From Desulfobacterales bacterium (GTDB lineage Bacteria; Desulfobacterota; Desulfobacteria; Desulfobacterales; JAHEIW01), in the NCBI GenBank assembly GCA_030145015.1, contig JAQYWI010000144.1, positions 1-14,139 on the forward strand: DNA of 14,139 nucleotides. Direction: 5' to 3'. The stretch's first letter is position 1. Each line of letters begins with the position of its first letter. Below are positions 1 to 5,915 of this stretch, piece after piece. A program made the position numbers and the translations under genes. The notes below the pieces were generated by a model. It searched no databases. It was given only the letters and a program-made list of their open reading frames with translations, and had not been told where the DNA came from.

Positions 1-469
1 TGTCTTTGCTGATCATTGCAGCGGTTACCGCTACCGGCGGGCAGCCATTGTCCTTCAAGGATCGGGCTTTAACGCCGATAAGCTGCAGAGCATCCAAAAG
101 ATCCTTTATCGGCCGCATTTGCATGCGGTCGGTGCCCGTCAGTGTGTAGGTTCCTTTACCCAGCGCAGCCACCCCTGTTAACAGCCGCATGGAGGTCCCG
201 GAATTTCCGAGATAAATCGGTGCCGAGCATGCACCTAGGCGGCCGTTTCTGCCGTAAACGCGCATATCATCGCTGCGAACTTCAATTTGCACCCCCATCT
301 GTTTGAGTGCTTCGATTGTAAATTGGGTATCCTCGCTGATCAAAGCATTTTTAATGGTGCAGATCCCGTCGGATAAAGCGGCCGCAATCAACATACGGTG
401 GGTATAGCTCTTTGAGCCGGGTACGCTGACCTGGCAGTCGTTAATTTTATGGGGTTTTATTTCTTTCAT
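1..469 (-). CDS. aroA: 5-enolpyruvylshikimate-3-phosphate synthase, N-terminal part (runs off left edge)
   Basis: Cytoplasmic enzyme that joins shikimate 3-phosphate and PEP in the sixth step of the shikimate pathway. I translated 156 codons from the ATG at 469; the frame is open to position 1, so the C-terminal two thirds lie outside. Family motifs are clear: PGSKS with the catalytic Lys near residue 20 and Arg25, GNSGTSMRLL at residues 88-97 (the PEP-binding Gly-Thr loop), and RMQMRPI near residue 119. The position of E. coli Pro101 is Leu96 here. A Leu there is, as I recall, normal for enzymes with the GNSGT form of the loop, so it need not signal herbicide tolerance. It is the last gene seen in the aro operon, 204 bp after aroE, and that gap is filled by an inverted ACTTTAG repeat array. 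Only the start is visible, so glyphosate class cannot be judged. Confidence 0.95.
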   Translation of the reverse strand, partial: MKEIKPHKINDCQVSVPGSKSYTHRMLIAAALSDGICTIKNALISEDTQFTIEALKQMGVQIEVRSDDMRVYGRNGRLGACSAPIYLGNSGTSMRLLTGVAALGKGTYTLTGTDRMQMRPIKDLLDALQLIGVKARSLKDNGCPPVAVTAAMISKD

Positions 470-524
470 TTCGTTTGTCAATTAATTGTAAAGCTGTCTC
501 GAAAATTGTAGATTACTTTCACAA

Positions 525-668
525 AGAGTGACTAAAGTGAACTAAAGTTCGAAGTGACTAAAGTTGATGAATTCTGCCATTTTTTAAAAAAGATTGAGCG
601 AAGCGAAACCACAACTTTAGGCACTTTAGGCATTTTAGCTCACTTTATTCACTTTGAATCACTTTAGA
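525..668. repeat. Phased inverted array of 8-bp ACTAAAGT / ACTTTAG repeats
   Basis: This fills most of the 204-bp gap between aroE and aroA. On the plus strand ACTAAAGT occurs at 531, 541 and 557. The complementary ACTTTAG or close variants occur at 614, 623, 632, 642, 651 and 661, a spacing of 9 or 10 bp. The two half-arrays flank an A/T-rich centre (about 578-592). The segments 551-566 and 612-627 are complementary at 14 of 16 positions, so the transcript could fold back. I see no coding capacity. Function is unknown; a degenerate intergenic repeat family is the simplest reading. Confidence 0.75.
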
Positions 669-673
669 TCGCT

Positions 674-1495
674 TCATGTTCCCTTAACCCCCAAAGCCTC
701 AAGAACTGCATCTTGCATTACATCCACCGGGGCCTTTTGGCCGGTCCAGAGCTCGAATTGATACGCGCCTTGAAATACAAACATGTCAACTCCGTTGATG
801 GTCTGACATCCTCGGGCGGCGGCGTCCTTTAAAAACCGGGTTTCCAATGGATTGTAGACGATGTCCATTACCACCATTTCTTTTGATAAGTCATTTCCCG
901 GAATCGGACTTGCATCCGTTTCAGGATGCATCCCAATGGGCGTGGTGTTGACCAGAATCTCATAGCGGTTCGGCTGCCATTCGTTTAAGGGCAAAAAATC
1001 CGCTTGCAGATCAGCCGCCAGGCGTTCTCCGTTTGTGCGTGAGCGGTTCAAAATGGTCAAGCGCCCTGCGGCCGACTTCAGACCAAACCCAATGGCCCGG
1101 GCGGCCCCGCCGGCACCAATGATCGCCACCGATTTTCCCTGAATGGCTGTCTTTGTCCTTAAGGCTTCCAGGGCACCCTGGCAGTCGGTGTTATAGCCGA
1201 TCAGGCTGCCGTTGTTGTTGACAATGGTGTTCACGGCCCCAATCGTTGCCGCAGTCTCTTCGACTTCATCAAGGTATTCCATGACGGCGACTTTGTGGGG
1301 AATGGTGACACTGACACCTTTGAAATTCAAAGCTTTGATGCCCTTTATGGCCGAATCCAGATCAATGACCCTGAAGGCCAAATATACCGCGTTGTAACCG
1401 ATGGCGGCAAAGGCTTGATTGTGCATGACCGGGCTCAGGCTGTGCGTCACCGGATTTCCGATAAGGCCAAAAAAGGATGTATGTGCATCAATCAT
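674..1495 (-). CDS. aroE: Shikimate dehydrogenase
   Basis: NADPH-dependent reduction of 3-dehydroshikimate to shikimate in the cytoplasm. The 273-residue length is normal. The substrate-binding domain shows the Ser-x-Ser pair at residues 19-21 (HSLSP), the catalytic Lys68 in VTIPHK, Asn89 and Asp104 in GYNTD. The cofactor domain has the glycine-rich GAGGAARA loop near residues 127-134, followed by the NR-R motif at 150-153 that reads the 2'-phosphate of NADPH. The ATG at 1495 starts exactly at the conserved N-terminus and lies 23 bp after the chorismate mutase stop, with purine-rich AAAAGG/GAAAG upstream. It is part of the aro operon under the Phe/Tyr leader. Nothing is odd about the protein. 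Confidence 0.97.
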   Translation of the reverse strand: MIDAHTSFFGLIGNPVTHSLSPVMHNQAFAAIGYNAVYLAFRVIDLDSAIKGIKALNFKGVSVTIPHKVAVMEYLDEVEETAATIGAVNTIVNNNGSLIGYNTDCQGALEALRTKTAIQGKSVAIIGAGGAARAIGFGLKSAAGRLTILNRSRTNGERLAADLQADFLPLNEWQPNRYEILVNTTPIGMHPETDASPIPGNDLSKEMVVMDIVYNPLETRFLKDAAARGCQTINGVDMFVFQGAYQFELWTGQKAPVDVMQDAVLEALGVKGT

Positions 1496-1518
1496 TTTTG
1501 CTTTCGACCTTTTCCCCT

Positions 1519-1821
1519 TTAACCCGGGCGTTGTATATTCCGGCCCTCAGCGATGATAGCCCCAAAAATATTGCGCAGTCCGTTGTCGCTCATAGGGCCA
1601 TTGTTTTTCTCCAGCAAGCGGCTCATAATTTCTTTTTCGCGATCGCTGTCTGTAATCTGAATGCCACCCTGTTTCTTAAAATCGCCGACTTGTTTTGCCA
1701 GTGAAAGCCTTTGATTGACTAATGCCATAATTTTTTCGTCGATCTCATCGATGGCCTGGCGCAGTACCCCGATACGGGTGTGCAGATCTCCGGTTTGTCT
1801 GTCTGGGATTGATTTATCCAT
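1519..1821 (-). CDS. Stand-alone chorismate mutase, AroQ class
   Basis: Converts chorismate to prephenate, the first step of the Phe/Tyr branch. The 100-residue all-helical protein resembles the N-terminal mutase domain of the E. coli P-protein, but here there is no fused prephenate dehydratase. Active-site candidates are Arg21 (helix 1), Arg38 (NQR), Lys49, Asp60, Arg61 and Glu62 in the SDREKE segment. The residue equivalent to E. coli Gln88 appears to be Glu92, as in several monofunctional mutases. I chose the ATG at 1821 because GAGG lies 9 nt upstream; an ATG at 1830 directly abuts that GAGG and would add three residues. It overlaps the 3' end of aroB by 8 bp, which suggests translational coupling. 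A dehydratase or dehydrogenase acting on prephenate would have to lie beyond position 1 or elsewhere. Confidence 0.9.
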   Translation of the reverse strand: MDKSIPDRQTGDLHTRIGVLRQAIDEIDEKIMALVNQRLSLAKQVGDFKKQGGIQITDSDREKEIMSRLLEKNNGPMSDNGLRNIFGAIIAEGRNIQRPG

Positions 1822-2836
1822 GGATGGCATCCTCGAGTTCCTCTAACGTAATTTTATCCACTATGGCAGAGCCGATTCCATTTAGCAGCACAAAATGGAT
1901 CCAGTTGCCCTCCCTCTTTTTATCCTTTCCAATGGCATTGACGACAGCTTTGGTTTCAAGCCCAAAATAGGTTGGAAGTTTTAAATTATTTAGCAAGGCC
2001 CGCAGCCGTTTGTCCTCGTCGGCTGTCAACAAGTCCTTTTTGACAGACAAGGCGGCGGCAATCGCCATGCCCCGGCTGACGGCCTCACCATGCGAAATTC
2101 CGGTAACTTTTTCAATCGCATGCCCGAAGGTGTGGCCGAAGTTAAGTAAGCGGCGCTCTCCTTTTTCGATTTCGTCCCGCTTGACCATCGCCGATTTGAT
2201 ACGCACGGACGCGATTACCAGTTTTTGGATCGCCTGGCGGTCCAGAGCTAAAATGTCTTCAGCATGCTGCTCAAGATAAGCAAATAGGTCGGCATCCGCG
2301 ATGGCTCCGTGTTTGACGATTTCGGCCAGTCCGCATGAGATTTCCTTTTGCGGCAATGTTTTCAATAACTCAGGATCGCAGATGACAAATTCAGGTTGAT
2401 GGAACAGGCCGACCATATTTTTGAATCCCTGGAAATTAACACCGTTTTTTCCCCCGACACTGGCATCCACCTGAGCGAGCAGACTGGTAGCGACAAAACC
2501 AAACCGCACCCCCCGCAGAAAGGTTGACGCCACAAATCCGGCAATATCGCACACGATGCCGCCGCCCATGCCGACGATAAAGGATGATCGGTCCGCCTGG
2601 ATTGATATTAGCTGCGCATAAATTTTCTGAACGGTGTCCAGGGTCTTGATTTCTTCCCCGGTTCCGATGGTGATCACCTCAGCGGCCACTGAATCCAGCG
2701 GGTACAATTTGCCAACATTGACATCCGTAATAATGATCGGCTTGGCCACCGGAATATAGCGCTGCAGGTTCTCCAAACGCTCGCCGATTAGGATGCGTGA
2801 CGGGCCTGAATCTGCGTTGAGGGTAATCGTTTTCAT
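1814..2836 (-). CDS. aroB: 3-dehydroquinate synthase
   Basis: NAD- and divalent-metal-dependent cyclisation of DAHP to 3-dehydroquinate, the second shikimate step, in the cytoplasm. Starting at the ATG at 2836 the protein has 340 residues, a normal length. Visible motifs are the nucleotide-binding GGGIVCDIAGFVAS stretch, the QVDASVGGKNGVN loop with catalytic Lys, the GLAEIVKHG metal-ligand Glu segment, and FGHTFGHAIE plus HGEAV with the metal-binding histidines. An in-frame TTG at 2848 would add MKRI. I prefer the ATG because it fits the usual N-terminus of the family (MKTITL...), although the AAGGA before it is very close. It follows the DAHP synthase by 23 bp and overlaps the chorismate mutase by 8 bp. 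Confidence 0.96.
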   Translation of the reverse strand: MKTITLNADSGPSRILIGERLENLQRYIPVAKPIIITDVNVGKLYPLDSVAAEVITIGTGEEIKTLDTVQKIYAQLISIQADRSSFIVGMGGGIVCDIAGFVASTFLRGVRFGFVATSLLAQVDASVGGKNGVNFQGFKNMVGLFHQPEFVICDPELLKTLPQKEISCGLAEIVKHGAIADADLFAYLEQHAEDILALDRQAIQKLVIASVRIKSAMVKRDEIEKGERRLLNFGHTFGHAIEKVTGISHGEAVSRGMAIAAALSVKKDLLTADEDKRLRALLNNLKLPTYFGLETKAVVNAIGKDKKREGNWIHFVLLNGIGSAIVDKITLEELEDAIHG

Positions 2837-2859
2837 TATCCTTTTCAAGATCCTTTCGT

Positions 2860-3933
2860 CTAAGATGCCAGTTGATACTTTTTAGGATCCGTCTGGCGAA
2901 TTTTTTCATGGGCCCACAGCAGCAATTGTTCGGTGGTTTCCCATGAAATGCATTCATCCGTGATGGAAACACCGTATTTCAGAGAAGAAACGTCTCCGGA
3001 AAATGCCTGGTTGCCCTCATACAGGTTGCTTTCAAGCATCAGGCCGACTATGGCTTCATTATCGGCCAGATACTGGCCAATAACGTTTTTCCAGACAACG
3101 GCCTGCCCCTGAAATTTTTTCATCGAATTGGCATGCGAGCAGTCCACCATAATCGCTTCCGGCAGGTTTTTTTCTATCAGCTTCAGACGCGCTTCTTCCA
3201 GACGAATGGGGTCGTAATTGGGTCTTTTGCCGCCCCTCAGTACAATATGCACCCAGGGGTTACCGCTGGTTTTAACTACACAGGTTTTGCCGTCCTGGTC
3301 GATTCCCAGAAAACTTTGCGGAGCACGTGCTGCCACCAGCGCATTGATGGCGGATGACAAATTACCGTCCGTGCTGTTTTTAAAACCAACCGGCATGGAT
3401 AAACCGCTGGCTAATTCACGATGGGTCTGGGATTCGGTGGTACGGGCTCCGATGGCCGACCAGCTGACCAGGTCGGCAACATACTGAGCCGTGATCGTAT
3501 CCAGCATCTCGGTAGCGGTGGGCAGGCCCATTTCAGTGATTCGCATTAACAGGTGGCGTGCTTTTCGCAGTCCCGCTGTCATGTCACATGTGCCGTCTAA
3601 AAAGGGGTCATTGATCATCCCTTTCCATCCGACGCTGGTTCGGGGTTTTTCAAAATAGACCCGCATAACGACAAAAAGGGTTTCGGCGACCTGTTTACCC
3701 AGGGAATTTAGTTTGGCGGCATATTCGATGGCCGCCTTTTCATCATGAATGGAACACGGCCCCACAATGACCAGCAGGCGTTGGTCCTCTTTTTGCAAAA
3801 TGTTTTCGATGTGTTCCCTTCCCCAAACGACCGTTTCGTTGGCTTTGGCGCTGATCGGGATTTCCTGCTTTAAGATTCTGGGTGCGATAAGCGGCTTATA
3901 TCCCTTAATTCGCAAATCATCTGTTGTTTTCAT
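2860..3933 (-). CDS. aroF: 3-deoxy-7-phosphoheptulonate (DAHP) synthase, type I alpha
   Basis: First committed step of aromatic synthesis: PEP plus erythrose 4-phosphate to DAHP. The 357 residues align well with E. coli AroG/F/H: GPCS with metal ligand Cys60, Arg91, Lys96 in KPRTS, the long IGARTTESQ..HRELASGLS block at 161-179, SHANS, and LESNL and ITDECISW near the C-terminus. In the effector pocket Phe208 is kept, but the position equivalent to AroG Ser211 is Gly210. In the yeast isoenzymes, Ser at this site marks Phe-sensitive Aro3 and Gly marks Tyr-sensitive Aro4, so Tyr feedback is the better guess. Start ATG is preceded by GAAGGGG. It is the first structural gene after the Phe/Tyr leader peptide and two terminators. 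Confidence 0.97.
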   Translation of the reverse strand: MKTTDDLRIKGYKPLIAPRILKQEIPISAKANETVVWGREHIENILQKEDQRLLVIVGPCSIHDEKAAIEYAAKLNSLGKQVAETLFVVMRVYFEKPRTSVGWKGMINDPFLDGTCDMTAGLRKARHLLMRITEMGLPTATEMLDTITAQYVADLVSWSAIGARTTESQTHRELASGLSMPVGFKNSTDGNLSSAINALVAARAPQSFLGIDQDGKTCVVKTSGNPWVHIVLRGGKRPNYDPIRLEEARLKLIEKNLPEAIMVDCSHANSMKKFQGQAVVWKNVIGQYLADNEAIVGLMLESNLYEGNQAFSGDVSSLKYGVSITDECISWETTEQLLLWAHEKIRQTDPKKYQLAS

Positions 3934-3979
3934 TTTTAGGCCCCTTCGAGTTACTGTATTTTTATTTTTTTGCTTTAAA

Positions 3980-4007
3980 AAAAGCCGTGAATTTTTTCAC
4001 GGCTTTT
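3980..4007 (-). terminator. Second intrinsic terminator of the aro leader
   Basis: A perfect 12-bp stem (arms AAAAGCCGTGAA and TTCACGGCTTTT, four-base loop) is followed on the minus strand by a run of T. It lies about 47 nt before the DAHP synthase start and downstream of the attenuator terminator. Its symmetry also leaves T on the plus-strand side. I find no leader segment that pairs with its 5' arm, so how transcription passes it is open. Confidence 0.85.
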
Positions 4008-4018
4008 AAAAACAAAAA

Positions 4019-4046
4019 AGCCGCGAGCTCCAGTCTGCCCGCGGCT
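4019..4046 (-). terminator. Attenuator terminator of the aro (Phe/Tyr) leader
   Basis: Stem AGCCGCGGGC / GCTCGCGGCT (10 pairs, one G-T) with an 8-base loop and six T on the minus strand. Its 5' arm and loop (4030-4039) are complementary to 4089-4098 in the leader peptide gene, which is the expected antiterminator. Also, AATCAGC just 5' of the stem and overlapping it can pair with GCTGATT at the leader stop codon, a second competing helix. Confidence 0.92.
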
Positions 4047-4140
4047 GATTACTTTATTTATTTGTGCTTGCTAAATCAGCGTACGCCAGGCAGACCGGTA
4101 GCGTAAAAAAAATACCGGAAATAAAAATAGGTTCTGCCTG
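4030..4140 (-). promoter_or_regulatory. Alternative stems of the Phe/Tyr attenuator
   Basis: Region 1 to region 2: CAGGCAGA (4140-4133) pairs perfectly with TCTGCCTG (4094-4087), and inside it CCGGTA pairs with TACCGG. Region 2 to region 3: CCGGTCTGCC (4098-4089) pairs with GGCAGACTGG (4039-4030) through ten pairs including one G-T. The two pairings exclude each other. A ribosome stalled on the Tyr/Phe codons between residues 9 and 17 would open region 1, allow the antiterminator and permit read-through into the DAHP synthase gene. The pairings were read directly; the mechanism follows the E. coli pheL/trpL model. Confidence 0.88.
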
Positions 4141-4153
4141 AAAATAAAAACAT
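4076..4153 (-). CDS. Phe/Tyr-rich leader peptide of the aro operon
   Basis: A 25-residue open frame from ATG (4153) to TGA, with AAAAGGA about 10 nt upstream as ribosome binding site. It contains six Phe (residues 2, 4, 10, 12, 15, 16) and four Tyr (9, 11, 14, 17), with aromatic codons packed from 9 to 17 (YFYFRYFFY). Such peptides are not functional proteins: they sense charged tRNA, as the E. coli PheL peptide does for Phe. Here both Phe and Tyr starvation should be sensed. It is followed by a stem competing with an intrinsic terminator and then by the DAHP synthase gene. It was found by direct translation, being too short for ordinary gene calling. Confidence 0.92.
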   Translation of the reverse strand: MFLFSGRTYFYFRYFFYATGLPGVR

Positions 4154-4191
4154 GAATTGAGAGTCCTTTTACCACGTAAATATTTTGGAAA

Positions 4192-4220
4192 TTAATATAT
4201 CAATAAAAAATGGGTGTCAA
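4192..4220 (-). promoter_or_regulatory. Sigma-70-type promoter of the aro operon
   Basis: Minus strand TTGACA (4220-4215), 17-bp A/T-rich spacer, TATTAA (4197-4192). A shifted -10, TATATT with a 15-bp spacer, is a possible alternative. Either would start transcription some 30 nt upstream of the leader peptide ATG at 4153, leaving room for its AAAAGGA site. No operator-like dyad is obvious. The stretch 4221-4317, between this promoter and the repeat at trpA, holds nothing I can name. Confidence 0.75.
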
Positions 4221-4317
4221 GGGTTTTATCAACAACCGCCATCGGAGCTGTTTACAAATAAGGTATCCTGAAGCGGAATACATTGGGCCGGCTCTTTTTC
4301 ATCAGGTGCGGTTTCCT

Positions 4318-4464
4318 TAGAAGTGGTTTCAAAACGTCAGATTGGGTTCGAGAGCAAGGCGCAGGCCGATGGAAAAGCGCAGCATACATGGGAGTATGTG
4401 AGCATTTTAAAGAGGTCTGCAACGCAGCTATCGGACGCTAGATGGTGTTTTGAAACTACTTCTA
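4318..4464 (+). repeat. 147-bp structured repeat element, copy A
   Basis: Imperfect palindrome with 18-bp terminal arms, TAGAAGTGGTTTCAAAAC and GTTTTGAAACTACTTCTA (17 pairs plus one G-T). Inside are a middle stem (element positions 44-50 with 97-103, and an A/T stem 56-59 with 88-91) and an apical GCATAC / GTATGT hairpin with a 6-base loop. It aligns without gaps to the element at 10241-10387 in reverse orientation, about 101 of 147 bases identical by hand count. Its right end supplies the TAG stop codon of trpA. Flanks are TTAG and CTAG, which may be a decayed 4-bp target duplication. It contains no open frame. It may be a non-autonomous hairpin transposon or a structured RNA. Confidence 0.85.
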
Positions 4465-5226
4465 GCGCAGCTGGCGAATAAACTCTCCGACCGAAGCAAC
4501 TCCTTTTTTTTCCATTACCCGTATGGTCTGGGAGCCGATAACGGCAATGTCTGCTTTGCCCTTTAGGAAATCTATGTCGGACTTTTCCTTGATTCCAAAG
4601 CCAAGAGCCAGGGGAAGGGAAGTGCTCTTACGGCACCTCCGGAGATATCTTGCCAATTCTTCAGAAAAATCCGTGGCTTCACCGGTGACTCCCTTTCGGG
4701 CGACGCAGTAAATAAAACCGCTGCCGGAAGCGGCGATGATTCGCATGCGATCAAGAGAGGTCGTTGGTGAAAAGATGAGGATGGGGGCAAGGTTGTGCGC
4801 ATGCATGGCATCCAGATATGCGCGCCCTTCTTCCGGAGGCAGATCCGGTATGATGGCACCTCGCAGGCCGCCATGCGACAGGGCCGTTACAAAACGGTCC
4901 ACGCCGTATCTGAAAGGAATGCTGTAATAGCTCATAAGGAGAAAAGGGATATCGAAGTTACGGGCAGCTGTTTCGGCCAGATTGAGGCAGTCCTTTACAG
5001 TCGCTCCACCTTTCAAAGCCTTCTGATTGGCACGCGCAATAACCGGACCATCTGCAGTAGGTCTGGAAAAAGGGATCTGCAACTCCATCAGATCGACCCC
5101 GGCCGCCACCATTGTTTCGATAATCCTTAAATTATCGTCAAAAGAAGGGTAGCCCAAGACGATATGGGTCATCAGCAGAATATCATTTTCATCCAGTCTT
5201 TTTCTAAGATATAAATCAAGCACCAT
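4462..5226 (-). CDS. trpA: Tryptophan synthase alpha chain (divergent)
   Basis: TIM-barrel subunit that cleaves indole-3-glycerol phosphate to indole and glyceraldehyde 3-phosphate. The 254 residues carry the catalytic pair Glu48 (E. coli/Salmonella Glu49) and Asp59 (Asp60), the GVTG loop-6 segment with its Thr, and an ALGFGI phosphate-binding region. Loop 2, normally ELG-PFSD-ADGP, reads ELQIPFSRPTADGP: Gly51 is Gln50 and Asp56, which contacts Lys167 of TrpB, is Arg55. The N-terminus (MTHIVLGYPS instead of the usual IPYITAGDP) is also unusual. GGGAG lies 3 nt before the ATG, and an in-frame TGA upstream rules out a longer start. It follows trpF by 74 bp with no trpB between. The stop codon lies in the end of the 147-bp repeat. 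Confidence 0.93.
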   Translation of the reverse strand: MVLDLYLRKRLDENDILLMTHIVLGYPSFDDNLRIIETMVAAGVDLMELQIPFSRPTADGPVIARANQKALKGGATVKDCLNLAETAARNFDIPFLLMSYYSIPFRYGVDRFVTALSHGGLRGAIIPDLPPEEGRAYLDAMHAHNLAPILIFSPTTSLDRMRIIAASGSGFIYCVARKGVTGEATDFSEELARYLRRCRKSTSLPLALGFGIKEKSDIDFLKGKADIAVIGSQTIRVMEKKGVASVGEFIRQLR

Positions 5227-5300
5227 AATCTCCCACGCTTGCTTGTATAAACATTTTCAATTCCAGATCAGAAAATGCATCGCCAACCGTGAATATGTCC

Positions 5301-5915
5301 CTACAGCTCTGCCATCAGAGCTTTTATGAGAATAGGACTCTTTTTGCCGGGGCTCTCTTCCACCCCGCTGTTCACATCAACTGCATAGGGCCTGACGGTG
5401 TGAATGGCCGCCACAATATTTGAGGGCCCGAGCCCACCCGATATGATAATGGGTGTCCCCTGCTTTTTGATCTTGATTGCCAATTCCCAGTCAAAGGTTT
5501 TCCCGGTACCGCCGGCCTTTTCCTTTGAATAGGTATCCAGGAGCAGGGCGCGGACTTTTCCGTGATAGGCCTGCCCTGTTTGCAAACTGGATTGATCCTT
5601 TATGCTTAATGCCTTGATCGTATAGGGCATCAATTCATCACACAGAGCGGGCGATTCATCGCCGTGGAGTTGAACCAGATCAAGGCCGCAGTCGTTGATC
5701 ACCTTCCTGATGGAAGCGGGCGCTTCATTGACAAAGACGCCGACGGTCTTTACAAAAGGCGGAACGGCACGGATGATCTCACGCGCCGTTTGCGGTGCAA
5801 TCCGCCTGGGGCTGGGGGCGAAGATAAAACCAAGGGCGTCGGCACCCAGTCTGACCGCGGTGGAGGCATCCTTTAAATTGGTGATACCGCAGATTTTTAC
5901 TTTTACATTATACAT
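5301..5915 (-). CDS. trpF: Phosphoribosylanthranilate isomerase
   Basis: Amadori rearrangement of N-(5'-phosphoribosyl)anthranilate to CdRP in tryptophan synthesis. The 204-residue TIM barrel has the family signature: KICGIT with the general base Cys9, SPRR after strand 2, VQLHGDE, the general acid Asp127 in LLLDTYS, the GGTGKTFDW loop, and SGGLGPSNI followed by DVNSGVEESPG at the phosphate site. The ATG at 5915 overlaps the last 8 bp of trpC (ATGTATAA arrangement), so translation is probably coupled. It is separate from trpC, unlike the E. coli fusion. Normal in all key residues. Confidence 0.96.
   Translation of the reverse strand: MYNVKVKICGITNLKDASTAVRLGADALGFIFAPSPRRIAPQTAREIIRAVPPFVKTVGVFVNEAPASIRKVINDCGLDLVQLHGDESPALCDELMPYTIKALSIKDQSSLQTGQAYHGKVRALLLDTYSKEKAGGTGKTFDWELAIKIKKQGTPIIISGGLGPSNIVAAIHTVRPYAVDVNSGVEESPGKKSPILIKALMAEL

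Noticed and set aside
80..310. Leu at the E. coli Pro101 site of AroA as evidence of glyphosate tolerance
   Set aside because: A GNSGT-type loop followed by RLL is, as I recall, a natural variant in many bacteria, and most of the protein is outside the window.
4252..4302. Minus-strand 16-codon frame (starting MKKSRPNV) with AAGGA about 10 nt upstream
   Set aside because: It lies upstream of the aro promoter, between it and the repeat, has no regulatory codon run and no terminator of its own. Its length is expected by chance.
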